Assembly: GCA_944989445.1 (NCBI GenBank)
Contig: CALYLW010000067.1
Location: forward strand, 38,905 to 102,904
From: Ampullaceana balthica
Taxonomy: Eukaryota > Mollusca > Gastropoda > Lymnaeidae
DNA: 64,000 bases
Direction of reading: 5' to 3'
Shown here piece after piece: positions 47,861 through 58,615 of this stretch (position 1 is the stretch's first letter; each line of letters starts with the position of its first letter). A program made the translations under genes and the position numbers. The notes under the pieces were generated by a model. That model was not told where the DNA came from, searched no databases, and worked only from the letters and a program-made list of their open reading frames with translations.

Positions 47861-49860
47861 GGCACGTATTCTATGGAACAACCTTTCCTGTCGCGCAATA
47901 AGGTGCGTATTATATTGACAATACTTTTAAAAAATATATTTCCGATCGTTGCGCATTGTGTGTATTAAATATGTTTTACGCGACATAACTAAAATTTTGG
48001 ATTTTTGGATTGTCGTGCGCTGCATATTATCAAATTATCATGAACATTCATTTAGTTATGTCTCGTATATTTAAGGATTTTTTACGTTTTTTTTAAATAA
48101 TAAATAAATTTTGGCACAACATTTATAAACAACTCATGGAAACTTTTCAATTTTTGTAAATTATTTGCCAGTCTTCGGCATTTACCCACCTTCACCATGA
48201 ACAAGATCCACGCCCCTGATGCTGTCATTTCGGGAATATCCCCTGTCAAACACAACCAGCCAACCTTAGACAGACAATAGCCGGACAAACCAGACTGGAT
48301 CTGTTGCGGCTTTGTTCTCAGATTACAATGTGACTACTTTAAACCTCGCCTTAATGGAAACTTCACCCCACAAATTTATCAGAAAATCACAAGTAACTCG
48401 TTTTTCTTCTTGATCAGCGTATCTGTTGTAATGTAGAAACAGAACTTTTCGATAGTGTAGCTCCTTCAATTGTAGAATCATAACATTTGTTTCAAGTGTA
48501 TTTCCTACAATTGTAGACAAAAATACTTTTCCCTAGTGTTTCTGATAGACGCGAAGACCCTTTGAGCTAATTGTTCCTAATAATGATTGGTGTCTTTTTC
48601 TCATATTTATCAAGTTTTCTGTAAAAAAAAATATTTCCCCAATCACTCCACTTACATTTTTACGAACTTACGATCAGTGTGCTATGAGCGTGTTTTAATT
48701 TTGTTTTAAGACTACAGTTTTTGAGAACCACTGGTCTAAAATGCTTGGATTTTGGGGGATCAACTGAATGTTCCTCGTAGCTTTCCTTGCTTCCTTTGAC
48801 AACCCAGAGTTACGCTGTGCAGGTGTCGTATCATTAGTCACGTGTAAAACGGTGTTATTTGGAGAGATGATGACTTATCTATTCATCTTGTTATGGGAAT
48901 GTTGAATTTGATTTTAACGTTGTTTCATTTGATGTGCTATTTTGTTCAATTAAAATTAAAGGTAAAGGATGATTCGTGGATATCTTGAACGTCAATACAA
49001 GTGATTGAAAAAAAAAGATATTGAAATACTAAAATACAGATAAGAAATGTGTTAAAAGTAATCACTACCTGCAAGTCCTTAATATAATTCTGGTCCTTAT
49101 AAATCTATTTCTTCTTGAGCTATAATCTACTTTTCTAATCTAAATCCTACTCCAGCCGAACTTATCCCAGCTGAGCCAGCCGGCACGTGTACCGCTCTTT
49201 CATATCAACACTCCCATCCATCACTGCTAACATTCACAATTATTTTTATCCATTAAATTATCTTTTTTATCTCTGTGCATAATTTCTGACCCTCAATTTT
49301 CAGCTGCCAAATCGACGGTCCCTGTTCCTGGACGTGTTTTCAACGCCTAAATGGAAACAAAAATATTATATAAAATAATCATTTAAAAAGCAGCATTTTT
49401 TGGATTTTATTTAACAATTTAAAAGAAAAACAGTGGTTCCGCTAGGAATTCCTCTCCACACATCGTAATTATAAAACGAAGCTTTCGAACATTGTACCCT
49501 CGTGTCAAGAGATTGAGAATCCGTGCCACAGACAGTGATGTAAAAATATCAAACATCAGATGTACAGATAAAAGCCAATTTTCATCAGGTCTTCTAGCCC
49601 GAGTGATGAATGGTCCATTGTTTAATCAGCCAACATAATGGCTGGGAGATTCTCAGATGCTACACAGCAATCCTGACCTTTTGATTCATTGCTGTTCAGA
49701 AGATAAACATCAAAATTAAATAATGATTGTTCATTGATTTACATGAAATATTTTTTTGTTGGTTGTTTCAACCTCTGCAGTTTTTATGTTTATTCTTAAA
49801 ATTTCCTTTTTTATGCCCCAATCTTAGAGCTGTTCGTTCTGACAAACAACGAACGATAAT
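47861..49860. other. Unassigned region upstream of the PDE gene
   Basis: About 2 kb with no recognised gene. At 48718-48733 tttttgagaaccactg is a hAT-type terminal repeat, but no partner end was found. Minus-strand frames at 48082-48288 and 48323-48520 lack domain signals. Confidence 0.5.
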
Positions 49861-49868
49861 TGACGTCA
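49861..49868. promoter_or_regulatory. Candidate CRE palindrome upstream of the PDE11-like gene
   Basis: A perfect TGACGTCA octamer, the full cAMP-response element bound by CREB/ATF proteins, lies 194 bp before the ATG at 50062. The transcription start is unknown, so it could be in the promoter or the 5' UTR. Function is inferred from the motif and position only. Confidence 0.4.
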
Positions 49869-50061
49869 GAACTAAAGGGACACTTTACCTGGCCAAGTCA
49901 CCCGTAAAACTTTCCTTCATTCATCAAAAGCCGTAAATAAATAAGAGAAAGTTCAAGAGATTCTAGGTCTGATAATGACACCAACTTGGCCAGTGGGGTC
50001 AACTCCAGCTGAAACTTGCATCGTTTCCGTTGTTTGATCTCGACGTGTTGGCCAGTTGGCC

Positions 50062-52435
50062 ATGGCCACTATTACCGAAGAAGATGTTGGACAATATCTG
50101 CGGGAACATCCTCAGTTCCTCGCCTCGTGGTTCCTGGAACATGCAGACGACGACACTCTCCAGGTTGTGGCCAGGAAGATGAAACAAGATGTCATCTTCC
50201 ACCAGAAACAACAGCCGGACAGACCCACGGGGCGGGCCAGCGAGGAGAAGACTGAGTCCATCGGCTCTATGTCCGAGGAGTCGCTCATCATTGACCCCAG
50301 TGAAGACCGGAAGCTGCAGAAGTACGCGAGTTTCTCCAAGGTGGGGCGCAACTCGATCACCAGCATGATCTTCAGGAAATATCTGGACGGAGACCGTACC
50401 CGGCGGGCCAGTGTGAAGAAGGACCTGGATGATCTCAAGAGAATGTCCGAGGAGGAGTTGTTCATGGAGCTGATTCGGGACATAGCCAGTGAACTGGACG
50501 TGAATGTTTTGTGCCATAAGATATTACAGGTAACTTTACTTTTTAACTTTGGAAATAGTAGAGTAAATGAACGCAAATGGTCTGTGTCGTAAGTATATCA
50601 GTAATTCAGTGTAAACATTCCAGCAATGTCCTTCCAGCAACTAAAAGTCTATGTCCCGAGATTTTAGGGTCCGTTGCGGACATAGAATATCGTTATCGGT
50701 GAAGTAAAATTGGATGAATTCGCAAATAGCATCCAAAAAGTTAAGGAATTAAAAAAAAATTACTTCCCTTTAAAAGGTGAAATTAAACTTAAAGGATTTG
50801 AAATTGAATTTTATTTCATTTTAATTTAATAAATTTTTTTTTCCACCACTTTTAAAGATGCAAATTTTCATTAGCGTTTTATGAGATGGGAAAGAACTGT
50901 CCATCTTAAATTGTTCAAGTTTTAAAATATATTCCAGAAAGATATTTGAAAATGCCCCCCCCTTCCCCCAACGGCGTAATTATCCTACACCATCTAACCC
51001 CCAGAATGTCAGTATTTTGACCAACAGTGACCGGGGCAGCTTGTTCCTGGTCAGGGGCAGCAGGGATAACAAGTACTTGGTGTCCAAGCTCTTTGACGTC
51101 ACAGAGTCCAGCACCCTGGAGCAGTCCATCCACACTGAAGCCAATGAAATCACCGTGCCCTTTGGGGTCGGCATCGCGGGGAACGTGGCCAAATCAAGGG
51201 AGGCCATCAACATCAAGGACGTGTACGCGGTCAGTGGAAACTCGTCTGAAATTTATAGTCAGCCGAAATGCATTCATATGAAAAGGGAGTCTTACACAAA
51301 AAATATTTCCCTATAGTATGATATGTTTAATTAGTATCCTGATCGCAAGAATAACTTTAAATAAACTGGAGAAATGATAATCAGCAAAATGGATGAAACG
51401 TAGCATTGGTTCGTTCATTTTAAGGCCCAATATTGTTTGTAAAAATGACCATCGATTGATATGGTGCAATTTTTTTTTAAGAATCAATCTGAAGGACGAC
51501 TATGATATACCCCATTACCCCCTTTTTTTTTGAACTGCTCTAAATTTTATAGTACATTTTGGAAATAATGTTACCTAGATGTTCAAAATATTTAACAATG
51601 AAATCTTCCCAATATCTGAACAGAACAACTTCCTAATATTTTAATATCGATGTAGCTGGAGTGTTCCCATATTTTAAAGTTGCTGCCGTCTTTTCCAGGA
51701 CCCCAGGTTTAATCAGGAGGTAGACAAGAAGACGGGTTACCGAACACACAGCATACTCTCCATGCCAATAGTCAATTATGAAGGGGAGGTCATCGGTGTG
51801 GCCCAGATCATCAACAAGATCAGCGGGAACCACGAGTTCTCTAAACAAGATGAAGACGTAAGGAGACTGTCTGCTCTTTAAAATTGCCGTCTTGTCTGTC
51901 TGTCTTGTCTCTCTGTTTCTCTATTAGTCTTGTCTGTCTTGTCTATCTGTCTGTCTATTTGTCTTGTGACCTTAAAAAGGATGATAGTGTGTCACTTTTT
52001 AAGATAAATATCTTCGTAAATAGTTTACTATTATCTGTATGATAAATTCCTATAACATCTCCTCCATCTTATATTTATAAGGAAAAAAATCAATTATGAT
52101 TTAGTTGCTCTCTCACAGTTTTCGTATTTGCAACATTTCTTTCAGGTGCATATAAAATATCTGCCACTTTTAAATATACACAACTGTTATATATTACAAG
52201 AACCAATCCTTTTTGGGTATGATGAAAGCTTTCCCTATAAAATCTCATGTCATCTTCAGCTGTTCCGCAAGTACCTGACCTTCTGTGGCATCGGCATTAC
52301 CAACGCTCAGCTGTTTGAAATGTCTGTCAATGAGTTCAAGAGAAACCAGGTACGTGGCTCTTCAGCTTAGGACAGTGATGCTTTGGTCAGTCTAGAACTG
52401 TTAGCCTCGTCTTTCTCTCTCTTTGTCTCTGTCTG

Positions 52436-52514
<79 letters not shown>

Positions 52515-53398
52515 GCCTCTCTCTCTTTCTGTCTCTGTCTGCCTCTCTCTCTCTCTCTCTCTATCTCTTCAAACTAGAATAGGTAGGTGACTCTACTGTC
52601 TAGGAGAGGTAGGTGACTCTACGGCCTAGGAGAGGTAGGTGACCCTACGGTCTAGGAGAGGTAGGTGACCCTACGGTCTAGGAGAGGTAGGTGACTCTAC
52701 GGTCTCGGAGAGGTAGGTGACTCTACCAGTCTAGGAGAGGTAGGTGACTCTACGGTCTAGGAGAGGTAGGTGGCCCTACGGTCTAGGAGAGGTAGGTGAC
52801 CCTACCGTCTTGGAGAGGTAGGTGACTCTACGGTCTAGGAGAGGTAGGTGACTCTACGGTCTAGGACAGGTAGGTGACTCTACGGTCTAGGAGAAGTTGG
52901 TCTTGTGTCATCTCTCCCCGCCAGCCTTAACACATGAAACCTGACTCCAATATCCATTGTGTTTGACATTACTGCAGGTAGGGAGAACTTCAACATTGCC
53001 GGTGATTGTGTTGGTGCAGATCTCAAAAGGCTTTATCTTCACGTGACATCAGCAATATAACCTAAAACGAATAATTCTGCATTATTGTCATTGGTTTGTT
53101 TGTTTGGATCCAACCTTTAGCCGGCATCTCAAGTGCCAGATAGGCGCCGTTGAAGTTGAAGTGAAAGAAATGTATGAGGCGTTAGTTTCTCCTCCCCCCC
53201 CCCACTCCACCAGCTACTCGTGACACCCCCGAGATCATACTTATCCTCTTTCCTCAGCTTTTGCTCCACCTCGCTCGGGGAATTTTCGAAGAACAGAGCA
53301 ACCTTGAAAAGTTGGTCCAGAAGATCATGCTTGACGCCCAGGACCTCCTCAAGTGTGAGCGCTGCTACGTCTATCTGCTGGAGGACTCCTTCGAGAGG
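50062..53398 (+). CDS. PDE11: PDE11-like cyclic-nucleotide phosphodiesterase, 5' part (exons 1-5)
   Basis: Coding exons: 50062-50529, 51005-51229, 51699-51857, 52260-52349 and 53258-53398 (361 codons). All have ag/gt borders and phase-0 junctions, with introns of 475, 469, 402 and 908 bp. The enzyme family hydrolyses cGMP and cAMP in the cytosol and is controlled by tandem GAF domains. Residues 8-39 (VGQYLREHP...) match the N-terminal helix region seen in PDE5 and PDE11. RRAS at 114-117 is a PKA/PKG-type site. GAF-A spans about 136-300, with [20 protein letters not shown] and the cyclic-nucleotide signature NK(270-271)-F278-DE(282-283). GAF-B begins in exon 5; [16 protein letters not shown] and [14 protein letters not shown] favour PDE11 over PDE5. 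The start is the ATG in gccATGG, a strong Kozak context. The rest of GAF-B and the HD catalytic domain lie beyond the window. The gene appears intact as far as it can be seen. Confidence 0.93.
52440..52562. repeat. (CT)n microsatellite in PDE intron 4
   Basis: Long CT runs broken by gtctgt, on the plus strand inside the 908-bp intron. They keep a frame open at 52383-52577 (S/L repeats), which is not coding. Confidence 0.95.
52570..52905. repeat. 26-bp minisatellite in PDE intron 4, about 13 copies
   Basis: Units are ctaggagaggtaggtgactc plus tacggt, with gaccc/gactc and acagg/agagg variants. Together with the CT run it makes up about half of intron 4. Confidence 0.96.
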
Positions 53399-54000
53399 GT
53401 GAGTCACGTGGTCTCGGTGGGGCGTCGTGATTGGTCAGCTCGTGTAGTGGCAGCGGATTGACGTGTTCTCATTTCCGAGAGTTGGCCGTGAACATTTATG
53501 TGCTTTGCTCGTCTGTTTGTGTTTCTCGTCTCTGTTCCTGGTCTGGAAATCACCGTTTCCGTGTTGCACGTTGGGAGTTTAGCTGCTAGTCTTTTAATAC
53601 AGGTTTCAATCAGCATGACATTTATTAATGTATCAATGATGAATCTGTGTCTTCGTGTTTATTTTCAGTTAATTTATTTATAGACTTCCTTAAATTGAAC
53701 TTTAAACCCAACGTAGAAGAAATTGAGTGAAGTTTCAATGAATCAGGAAACGAGATTGTTTTCTTGAATTCGTTATTCGAACGGCAGTAAGAGATGGGGT
53801 CTTGAAGATTTCTTAACCGATTTCCTCCAGACACCGGAATCTTATCTGGACCTGTCAGTATCTTAACTTCGGGATTTTTTTTAAAAAGTCAGTTTAATAC
53901 AGAGGCCTTCACCACCCCACCCCCCCTCCAACACACACACACTTACGACATACACACAAACACTCAATAAATATCATCATTTTATACAATGAGGATACCA
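53399..54000. other. Start of PDE intron 5
   Basis: The donor gtgagt follows exon 5 at 53399. No further PDE exon is recognised up to the window end, so intron 5 probably exceeds 10 kb. A C-rich and (CA)n stretch lies at 53909-53945. Confidence 0.7.
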
Positions 54001-54130
54001 GCGCTTAATATGCTGACGATACCAGAAGTGAATATAATGCCGACACCAGCACTATTTGTGCTGACGATACCAGAATTTATATAATGTCGATGCCAGCACT
54101 ATTTGTGTCGACGATATCAGGACTTCATAC
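54001..54130. repeat. Degenerate repeat of about 57 bp, 2-3 copies
   Basis: Phrases such as gctgacgataccagaa and gccagcactatttgtg recur between 54013 and 54116 with many differences. Confidence 0.7.
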
Positions 54131-54588
54131 ACCGAATTTTGACAAATGTCCACTTTTATTTAAAATTGGAGAGAGAGTCAGACGTGCTTACATGTAGTTC
54201 CAGAAATTTTATATGTAAGATAAAGTAAAATCAGAGTGACACAGTTTTCTTTCTTGTAACCACTCACCAAGTAATATACTTATTTCTAATGAGACGGCCG
54301 GTAAGGGTTATCAAAGGCGTCGTTAACAACGTGTAAGAAGTGAGACCAGTAAGGAAATGTGAAACTCTATCCAACAGAAATGTGGACTTCCGGGGGTTAG
54401 GGGGTTGTGAAACCTTATTTATTATCGTCTGCTCGCTACATGAAGTCTTGGTAACGGATCAGACGACTGACTACGTCACATCACCGCGTAGCTTTTTCAC
54501 GTGCGTTTCTTAATTGAGGGCATCAGAAACATAAACATGCTGGTCGAGCTAACGTGGGCAGATGGGCACTAGATGACGTTATTCTTAG
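54131..54588. other. Unassigned intronic interval
   Basis: No exon or element is recognised. Confidence 0.5.
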
Positions 54589-55150
54589 GTGATAGGAAGA
54601 AAAGTTTGTATAGATATAACTAGACAAGGTTATTCTAAGAGTATGGGAAGAAAAGTTTGTATAGATATAACTAGACAAGGTTATTCTAAGAGTATGGGAA
54701 GAAAAGTTTGTATAGATATAACTAGACAAGGTTATTCTAAGAGTATGGGAAGAAAAGTTTGTATAGATATAACTAGACAAGGTTATTCTAAGAGTATGGG
54801 AAGAAAAGTTTGTATAGATATAACTAGACAAGGTTATTCTAAGAGTATGGGAAGAAAAGCTTGTATAGATATAACTAGACAAGGTTATTCTAAGAGTATG
54901 GGAAGAAAAGTTTGTATAGATATAACTAGACAAGGTTATTCTAAGAGTATGGGAAGAAAAGTTTGTATAGATATAACTAGACAAGGTTATTCTAAGAGTA
55001 TGGGAAGAAAAGTTTGTATAGATATAACTAGACAAGGTTATTCTAAGAGTATGGGAAGAAAAGTTTGTATAGATATAACTAGACAAGGTTATTCTAAGAG
55101 TATGGGAAGAAAAGTTTGTATAGATATAACTAGACAAGGTTAATCTAACA
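54589..55150. repeat. 51-bp minisatellite, about 11 copies, nearly identical
   Basis: Units are ggaagaaaagtttgtataga followed by tataactagacaaggttatt and ctaagagtatg. One copy has gcttgt for gtttgt. The period of 51 keeps both strands open (54589-55143 plus, 17-residue repeat RKVCIDITRQGYSKSMG; 54523-55137 minus). High identity implies recent expansion; coding is unlikely. Confidence 0.97.
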
Positions 55151-56009
55151 GTTTGGGAATAGAAATTAGTGGAGATATAACTAGTTAACTTTTCTCTAAG
55201 GAGGATTTAGTGGGTACCTCTATTTTCAACTTGACTTCCGAGTCTCACGTAAGCCAAAAGCCTTTCATTATTTTATAGTTTAGCAAGTTTGGTATTATAG
55301 CTAGATGTAATATATAGAGTGTGACTAAACTAATGACACGCATGAACTAACGGTATACAAGCTTTTATTTACCTTTAAGTACACTGTCATCCTTTTTATT
55401 AGCTTTTTGTCCTAGGTCAAGGTCACGCAATGTTTGTAGTTGTGTAAGTATGCTTAGAACCTTGAACATGTATTATAACCCTAAACATTAGTTATTTTCA
55501 CCTTGAATATGGATTATTACCTTCAACATTCATAATTACTTTTTATGCTTTAGTTTAAATTTCTTTTACCGATATAATTTGAGATCTATGTCATTAATTT
55601 TTTTATTTAGATATTATCTGCATTCTATTTGATACATTATTTAGCATTGATATTTTACATGAGCTTCATTGAGAAAAACTAAAATTCAACTAAAACTTTT
55701 AAGCCAAATATAATTCCTAAAATAGATTTGTTGCCTAAAATATATCTTTTTTTATTTTTACAATTAGCTTAAGCTTTTCGCTGATTACAGTGAAATAATA
55801 GTTCACATTCCAGTGGTTTATTAAAAAGATGGAATGTTGGAACAAAAGAGTTGGGCGTCTCACCAACTTGATTTTTAAAAAACTTATATTTTCTTAGTTT
55901 ATATAAAAATCAATTTACGAACTTTTCAATTCTACTTTATGAAAAAGAATATTTTTTTTTAACCCATTGAATGTCACATCATTCAAAGACATTGCTGAGT
56001 TGGGTAAGG
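55151..56009. other. Unassigned AT-rich intronic interval
   Basis: No exon, repeat or element is recognised. Confidence 0.5.
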
Positions 56010-56210
56010 CCATGGGCTAGGGTCATTTACTGACGTCATGGTTGATGGGGGTCAGGGTTATGGTAAATTAATGACTTTCTGGCTGAGTATAGGGTGAAGG
56101 TTAGGGTAAGCTACTGACGTCATGGTTGAGAAGGGTCAGGGTCAATTAATGACGTCACGGATGAGAAGTTTGAAGGTTAAGGTCATTTAATGACATTATG
56201 GATGAGTGGA
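56010..56210. promoter_or_regulatory. Degenerate repeat carrying three perfect CRE palindromes
   Basis: TGACGTCA occurs at 56031-56038, 56115-56122 and 56150-56157. Decayed versions are visible in aatgactttc (about 56082) and aatgacattatgg (about 56190). The surrounding phrases (gggtcagggt, atggttga, atgag) recur loosely every 40-80 bp, so the sites were multiplied by old tandem duplication. It lies in the presumed intron 5 of a cyclic-nucleotide phosphodiesterase. Enhancer function is inference. Confidence 0.45.
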
Positions 56211-56880
56211 CTTTATAAATTGTTCTGAACACACAACTTTACTACTGAAGTGAAAGACTAGATGGAAGTGAGACACAAAGTATTCAAAACATATCCACGC
56301 ATGGATTGAATGATCCACATTGCTAATGCTTATAGAATTCATATTTTGCAAGTGAATTCCCTGGATATAATTGGGTTTTATCTAAACCACAAGTCTCCAT
56401 GGCAACCACTTCGCTCAGAGACTTTTGACAACCAATTATCTCTACCGTAATTAAGCTGTAATGATAATCATCTGTTCTGCGAATATCTGACATCAAGATG
56501 AGATATTTGTCTGAATTAAAATATAAGTATTTTTATTTTATTTTTTCGTTTTTATAACTCTCTTGACATTCTTTACTATTTCTTACTTTTAAAATTTGTT
56601 AAAATCTAAATCTTTGCCATCAAAGAAATTTTATTTCACACAACGTCTTGGCAAGGGGCGTAATTGGTAACGGAAACAAACCCCCTCCCCCACCTTCCTG
56701 CTGTAACTAGTTTATAATGAGCTGACTTCCCTGCCAGATCCCCCCCCCCACTCCGGTAACCCGGTAATTAAACCAAATGAGGACGGGATAATCTCATTCA
56801 AATGTTCCAAGGATTTTATGTCACGTACTCCCAGTCCTATTAGAAGATATTTTCAAACATTTCTAGCGCAACGCTGTGGT
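56211..56880. other. Unassigned intronic interval
   Basis: No exon or element is recognised. Short C-rich tracts lie near 56685 and 56743. Confidence 0.5.
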
Positions 56881-57220
56881 GGATGTGTACTAAATGAAAG
56901 GGTACTCCATCCCCACTCACATACCCTCTTGGGTGTGTACTTAATGAAGGGGTACTCCATCCCTACTCAAATGCTCACTTGAATGTGTACTTAATGAAAG
57001 GTTACTCCATCCCCACTCACATACCCTCTTGGGTGTGTACTAAATGAAAGTGTACTCCATCCCCACTCACATACCCTCTTGGGTGTGTACTTAATGAAGG
57101 GGTACTCCATCCCCACTCAAATGCTCACTTGAATGTGTACTTAATGAAAGGGTACTCCATCCCCACTCACATACACTCTTGGCTGTGTAATTAAAGAAGG
57201 GGTACTCCATCCCTACTCAC
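56881..57220. repeat. 50-bp minisatellite, 7 copies
   Basis: Units start ttaatgaaggggtactccat and continue ccccactcacataccctctt. Starts at 56891, 56941, 56991, 57041, 57091, 57141 and 57191 give an exact period of 50. Two versions (acataccctctt ggg and aatgctcactt gaa) recur in an irregular order. Confidence 0.96.
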
Positions 57221-57269
57221 ACTTCATGGATCCCATTTCACCTTCCGGATCCAATTACCCCACTGCCCA

Positions 57270-57345
57270 CAAACAGAGATGGGAATCGAACCCACTTTAA
57301 TCAATTCGGGTTCAACTCACCTCTTTAACAACGTATGTTTGACTG
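57270..57345 (-). other. tRNA-like B-box fragment (possible SINE remnant)
   Basis: On the minus strand gtgggttcgattcccatctc matches a tRNA B box/T arm. It is preceded by ttgttaaagaggtgagttga, a D-loop/anticodon-like stretch. The A box is weak and no termini were found. This could be a SINE remnant or a chance match. Confidence 0.3.
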
Positions 57346-57408
57346 TGGTTTAGGAAAAAAAAACATTTCTGGTTCATTTCGCCAGTAACTTCTGCTGGTG
57401 TTCAAATA

Positions 57409-57470
57409 CGACTGACAGAGTGGGGATGCTGCACAGTACAACTGACAGAGTGGGGATGCTGCACAGTACG
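57409..57470. repeat. 31-bp direct duplication, 2 copies
   Basis: gactgacagagtggggatgc followed by tgcacagtac occurs twice in tandem, with a one- or two-base difference (acgactgac/acaactgac). Confidence 0.9.
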
Positions 57471-58145
57471 GAGTTTTTGGCTAACCGGTTACCGGTTTTA
57501 GAGGTCCAGTGTCTTAACTCTCGTTTGATCTCCTATGCTGCACGTCAGGGTTTGTTTATGACATAAGATCATCATACTGCTGGGGCATTGACCCCTCCCC
57601 TGTTCACCCACATGCACCCCGCATCTACTACTGGCCCCGTCCACCCACGCACACCTCGCGGGCATCTATGTGTTATCAGAATTGATTTTCATTGTATATC
57701 AACGAGACGTGTTTTTAACAAATTTAGATGAAGAATATTTGCTGTTGAAATTTTATGACATCACTATAAATCACGAGGTTGGGTGAAAGTCAGATGGAGA
57801 CAAGCGGGTAAGGAGGCGTTTCAATTTTTTTATCAAGCGCTTAGCAATAGGGTATTCTAATATGTATTAAAAAATAAATTAAACAGATTTTGCGTCATTA
57901 GCCATGAGACCCATTCGTGACTTAGTTCATTCAATTTACATTTTGATATCTTCAGTAGGTTGGCCTCCAAATTTTGACTACAGTTGTCAACAGGATTTAT
58001 TTTTATATTGGGGGGGGGGCGAGGGGGGGGTAGGTTTAGGTTCGGTAGAATTCCCATATCTAATCACAACCCGTTAGACAACCACCTTGCTCACCCTGGT
58101 TGCTCCTTTCAACACATTCTCCGTTGCCCACGTTTGTATCCCCAG
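57471..58145. other. Unassigned intronic interval
   Basis: Two poly-G runs lie at 58009-58029. No element is recognised. Confidence 0.5.
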
Positions 58146-58226
58146 GATATCATGAGGTACACCAGCAGATTCCTGAACCGTCTGGGAAGCTACTCCAGAA
58201 CTGGTAACCTAGTGGTTGCTATGCAG
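58146..58226 (+). other. Candidate 81-bp exon, unassigned
   Basis: A 27-codon segment (DIMRYTSRFLNRL, then GSYSRTGNLVVAMQ) sits between a pyrimidine-containing tatccccag and a gtagtc, phase 0 at both ends. It does not match the part of GAF-B expected after PDE exon 5. The frame stays open beyond the donor (VVKDALTIV), and the whole has a loose helical-repeat (PPR/TPR-like) look. It may belong to another gene, be an alternative exon, or be chance. Confidence 0.25.
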
Positions 58227-58374
58227 GTAGTCAAGGACGCTTTAACCATTGTAGGCCATTTTGCATTTATGTTCGTATAAATGTGATCAGGCATAGCTCC
58301 ACATGGGTGGCATGCGAGGCCCAAAGAAGTTTTGCTTGATCCCTATATTGTCTGCACAACTATCTCAAAACTGT

Positions 58375-58615
58375 CATCTGATGATGATAGTCATAACAAT
58401 GTTGTCTGTGATGATTGTCATAACAATGTTGTCTGTCATGACAATGTTGTCTGTGATGATTGTCATAACAATGTTGTCTGTCATGATTGTCATAAAATTG
58501 CTGTCTGCCACAACAATTTTGTCTGTCATGAGTGTCATAAACAATTTTGTCTGTGATGTTTGTTATAACAGTGTTGTTTGTCATAACAATATTGTCTGTC
58601 ATGATTGTCATTGCA
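58375..58615. repeat. Degenerate 18-27 bp repeat
   Basis: gattgtcataacaatgttgt and shorter variants recur about ten times with mixed spacing. They leave opposing open frames (58332-58556 plus, 58360-58629 minus) rich in HDNHD/CHNNVVC-type repeats that are not called as genes. Confidence 0.85.

Noticed and set aside
50056..50061. A start two codons upstream of the PDE ATG
   Set aside because: That codon is TTG; the ATG at 50062 has a strong Kozak context (gccATGG).
49999..50576. Minus-strand ORFs of 172 and 154 codons over PDE exon 1
   Set aside because: They are shadows of the GC-richer coding exon on the opposite strand; only the plus strand shows GAF/PDE family motifs and splice sites.
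54523..55143. 184- and 204-codon opposing ORFs with 17-residue repeats
   Set aside because: They are products of the 51-bp array inside the presumed PDE intron, open on both strands.
56080..56160. Telomere-like ttaggg/gggtcaggg phrases
   Set aside because: Only isolated ttaggg occurrences exist, with no tandem TTAGGG run.
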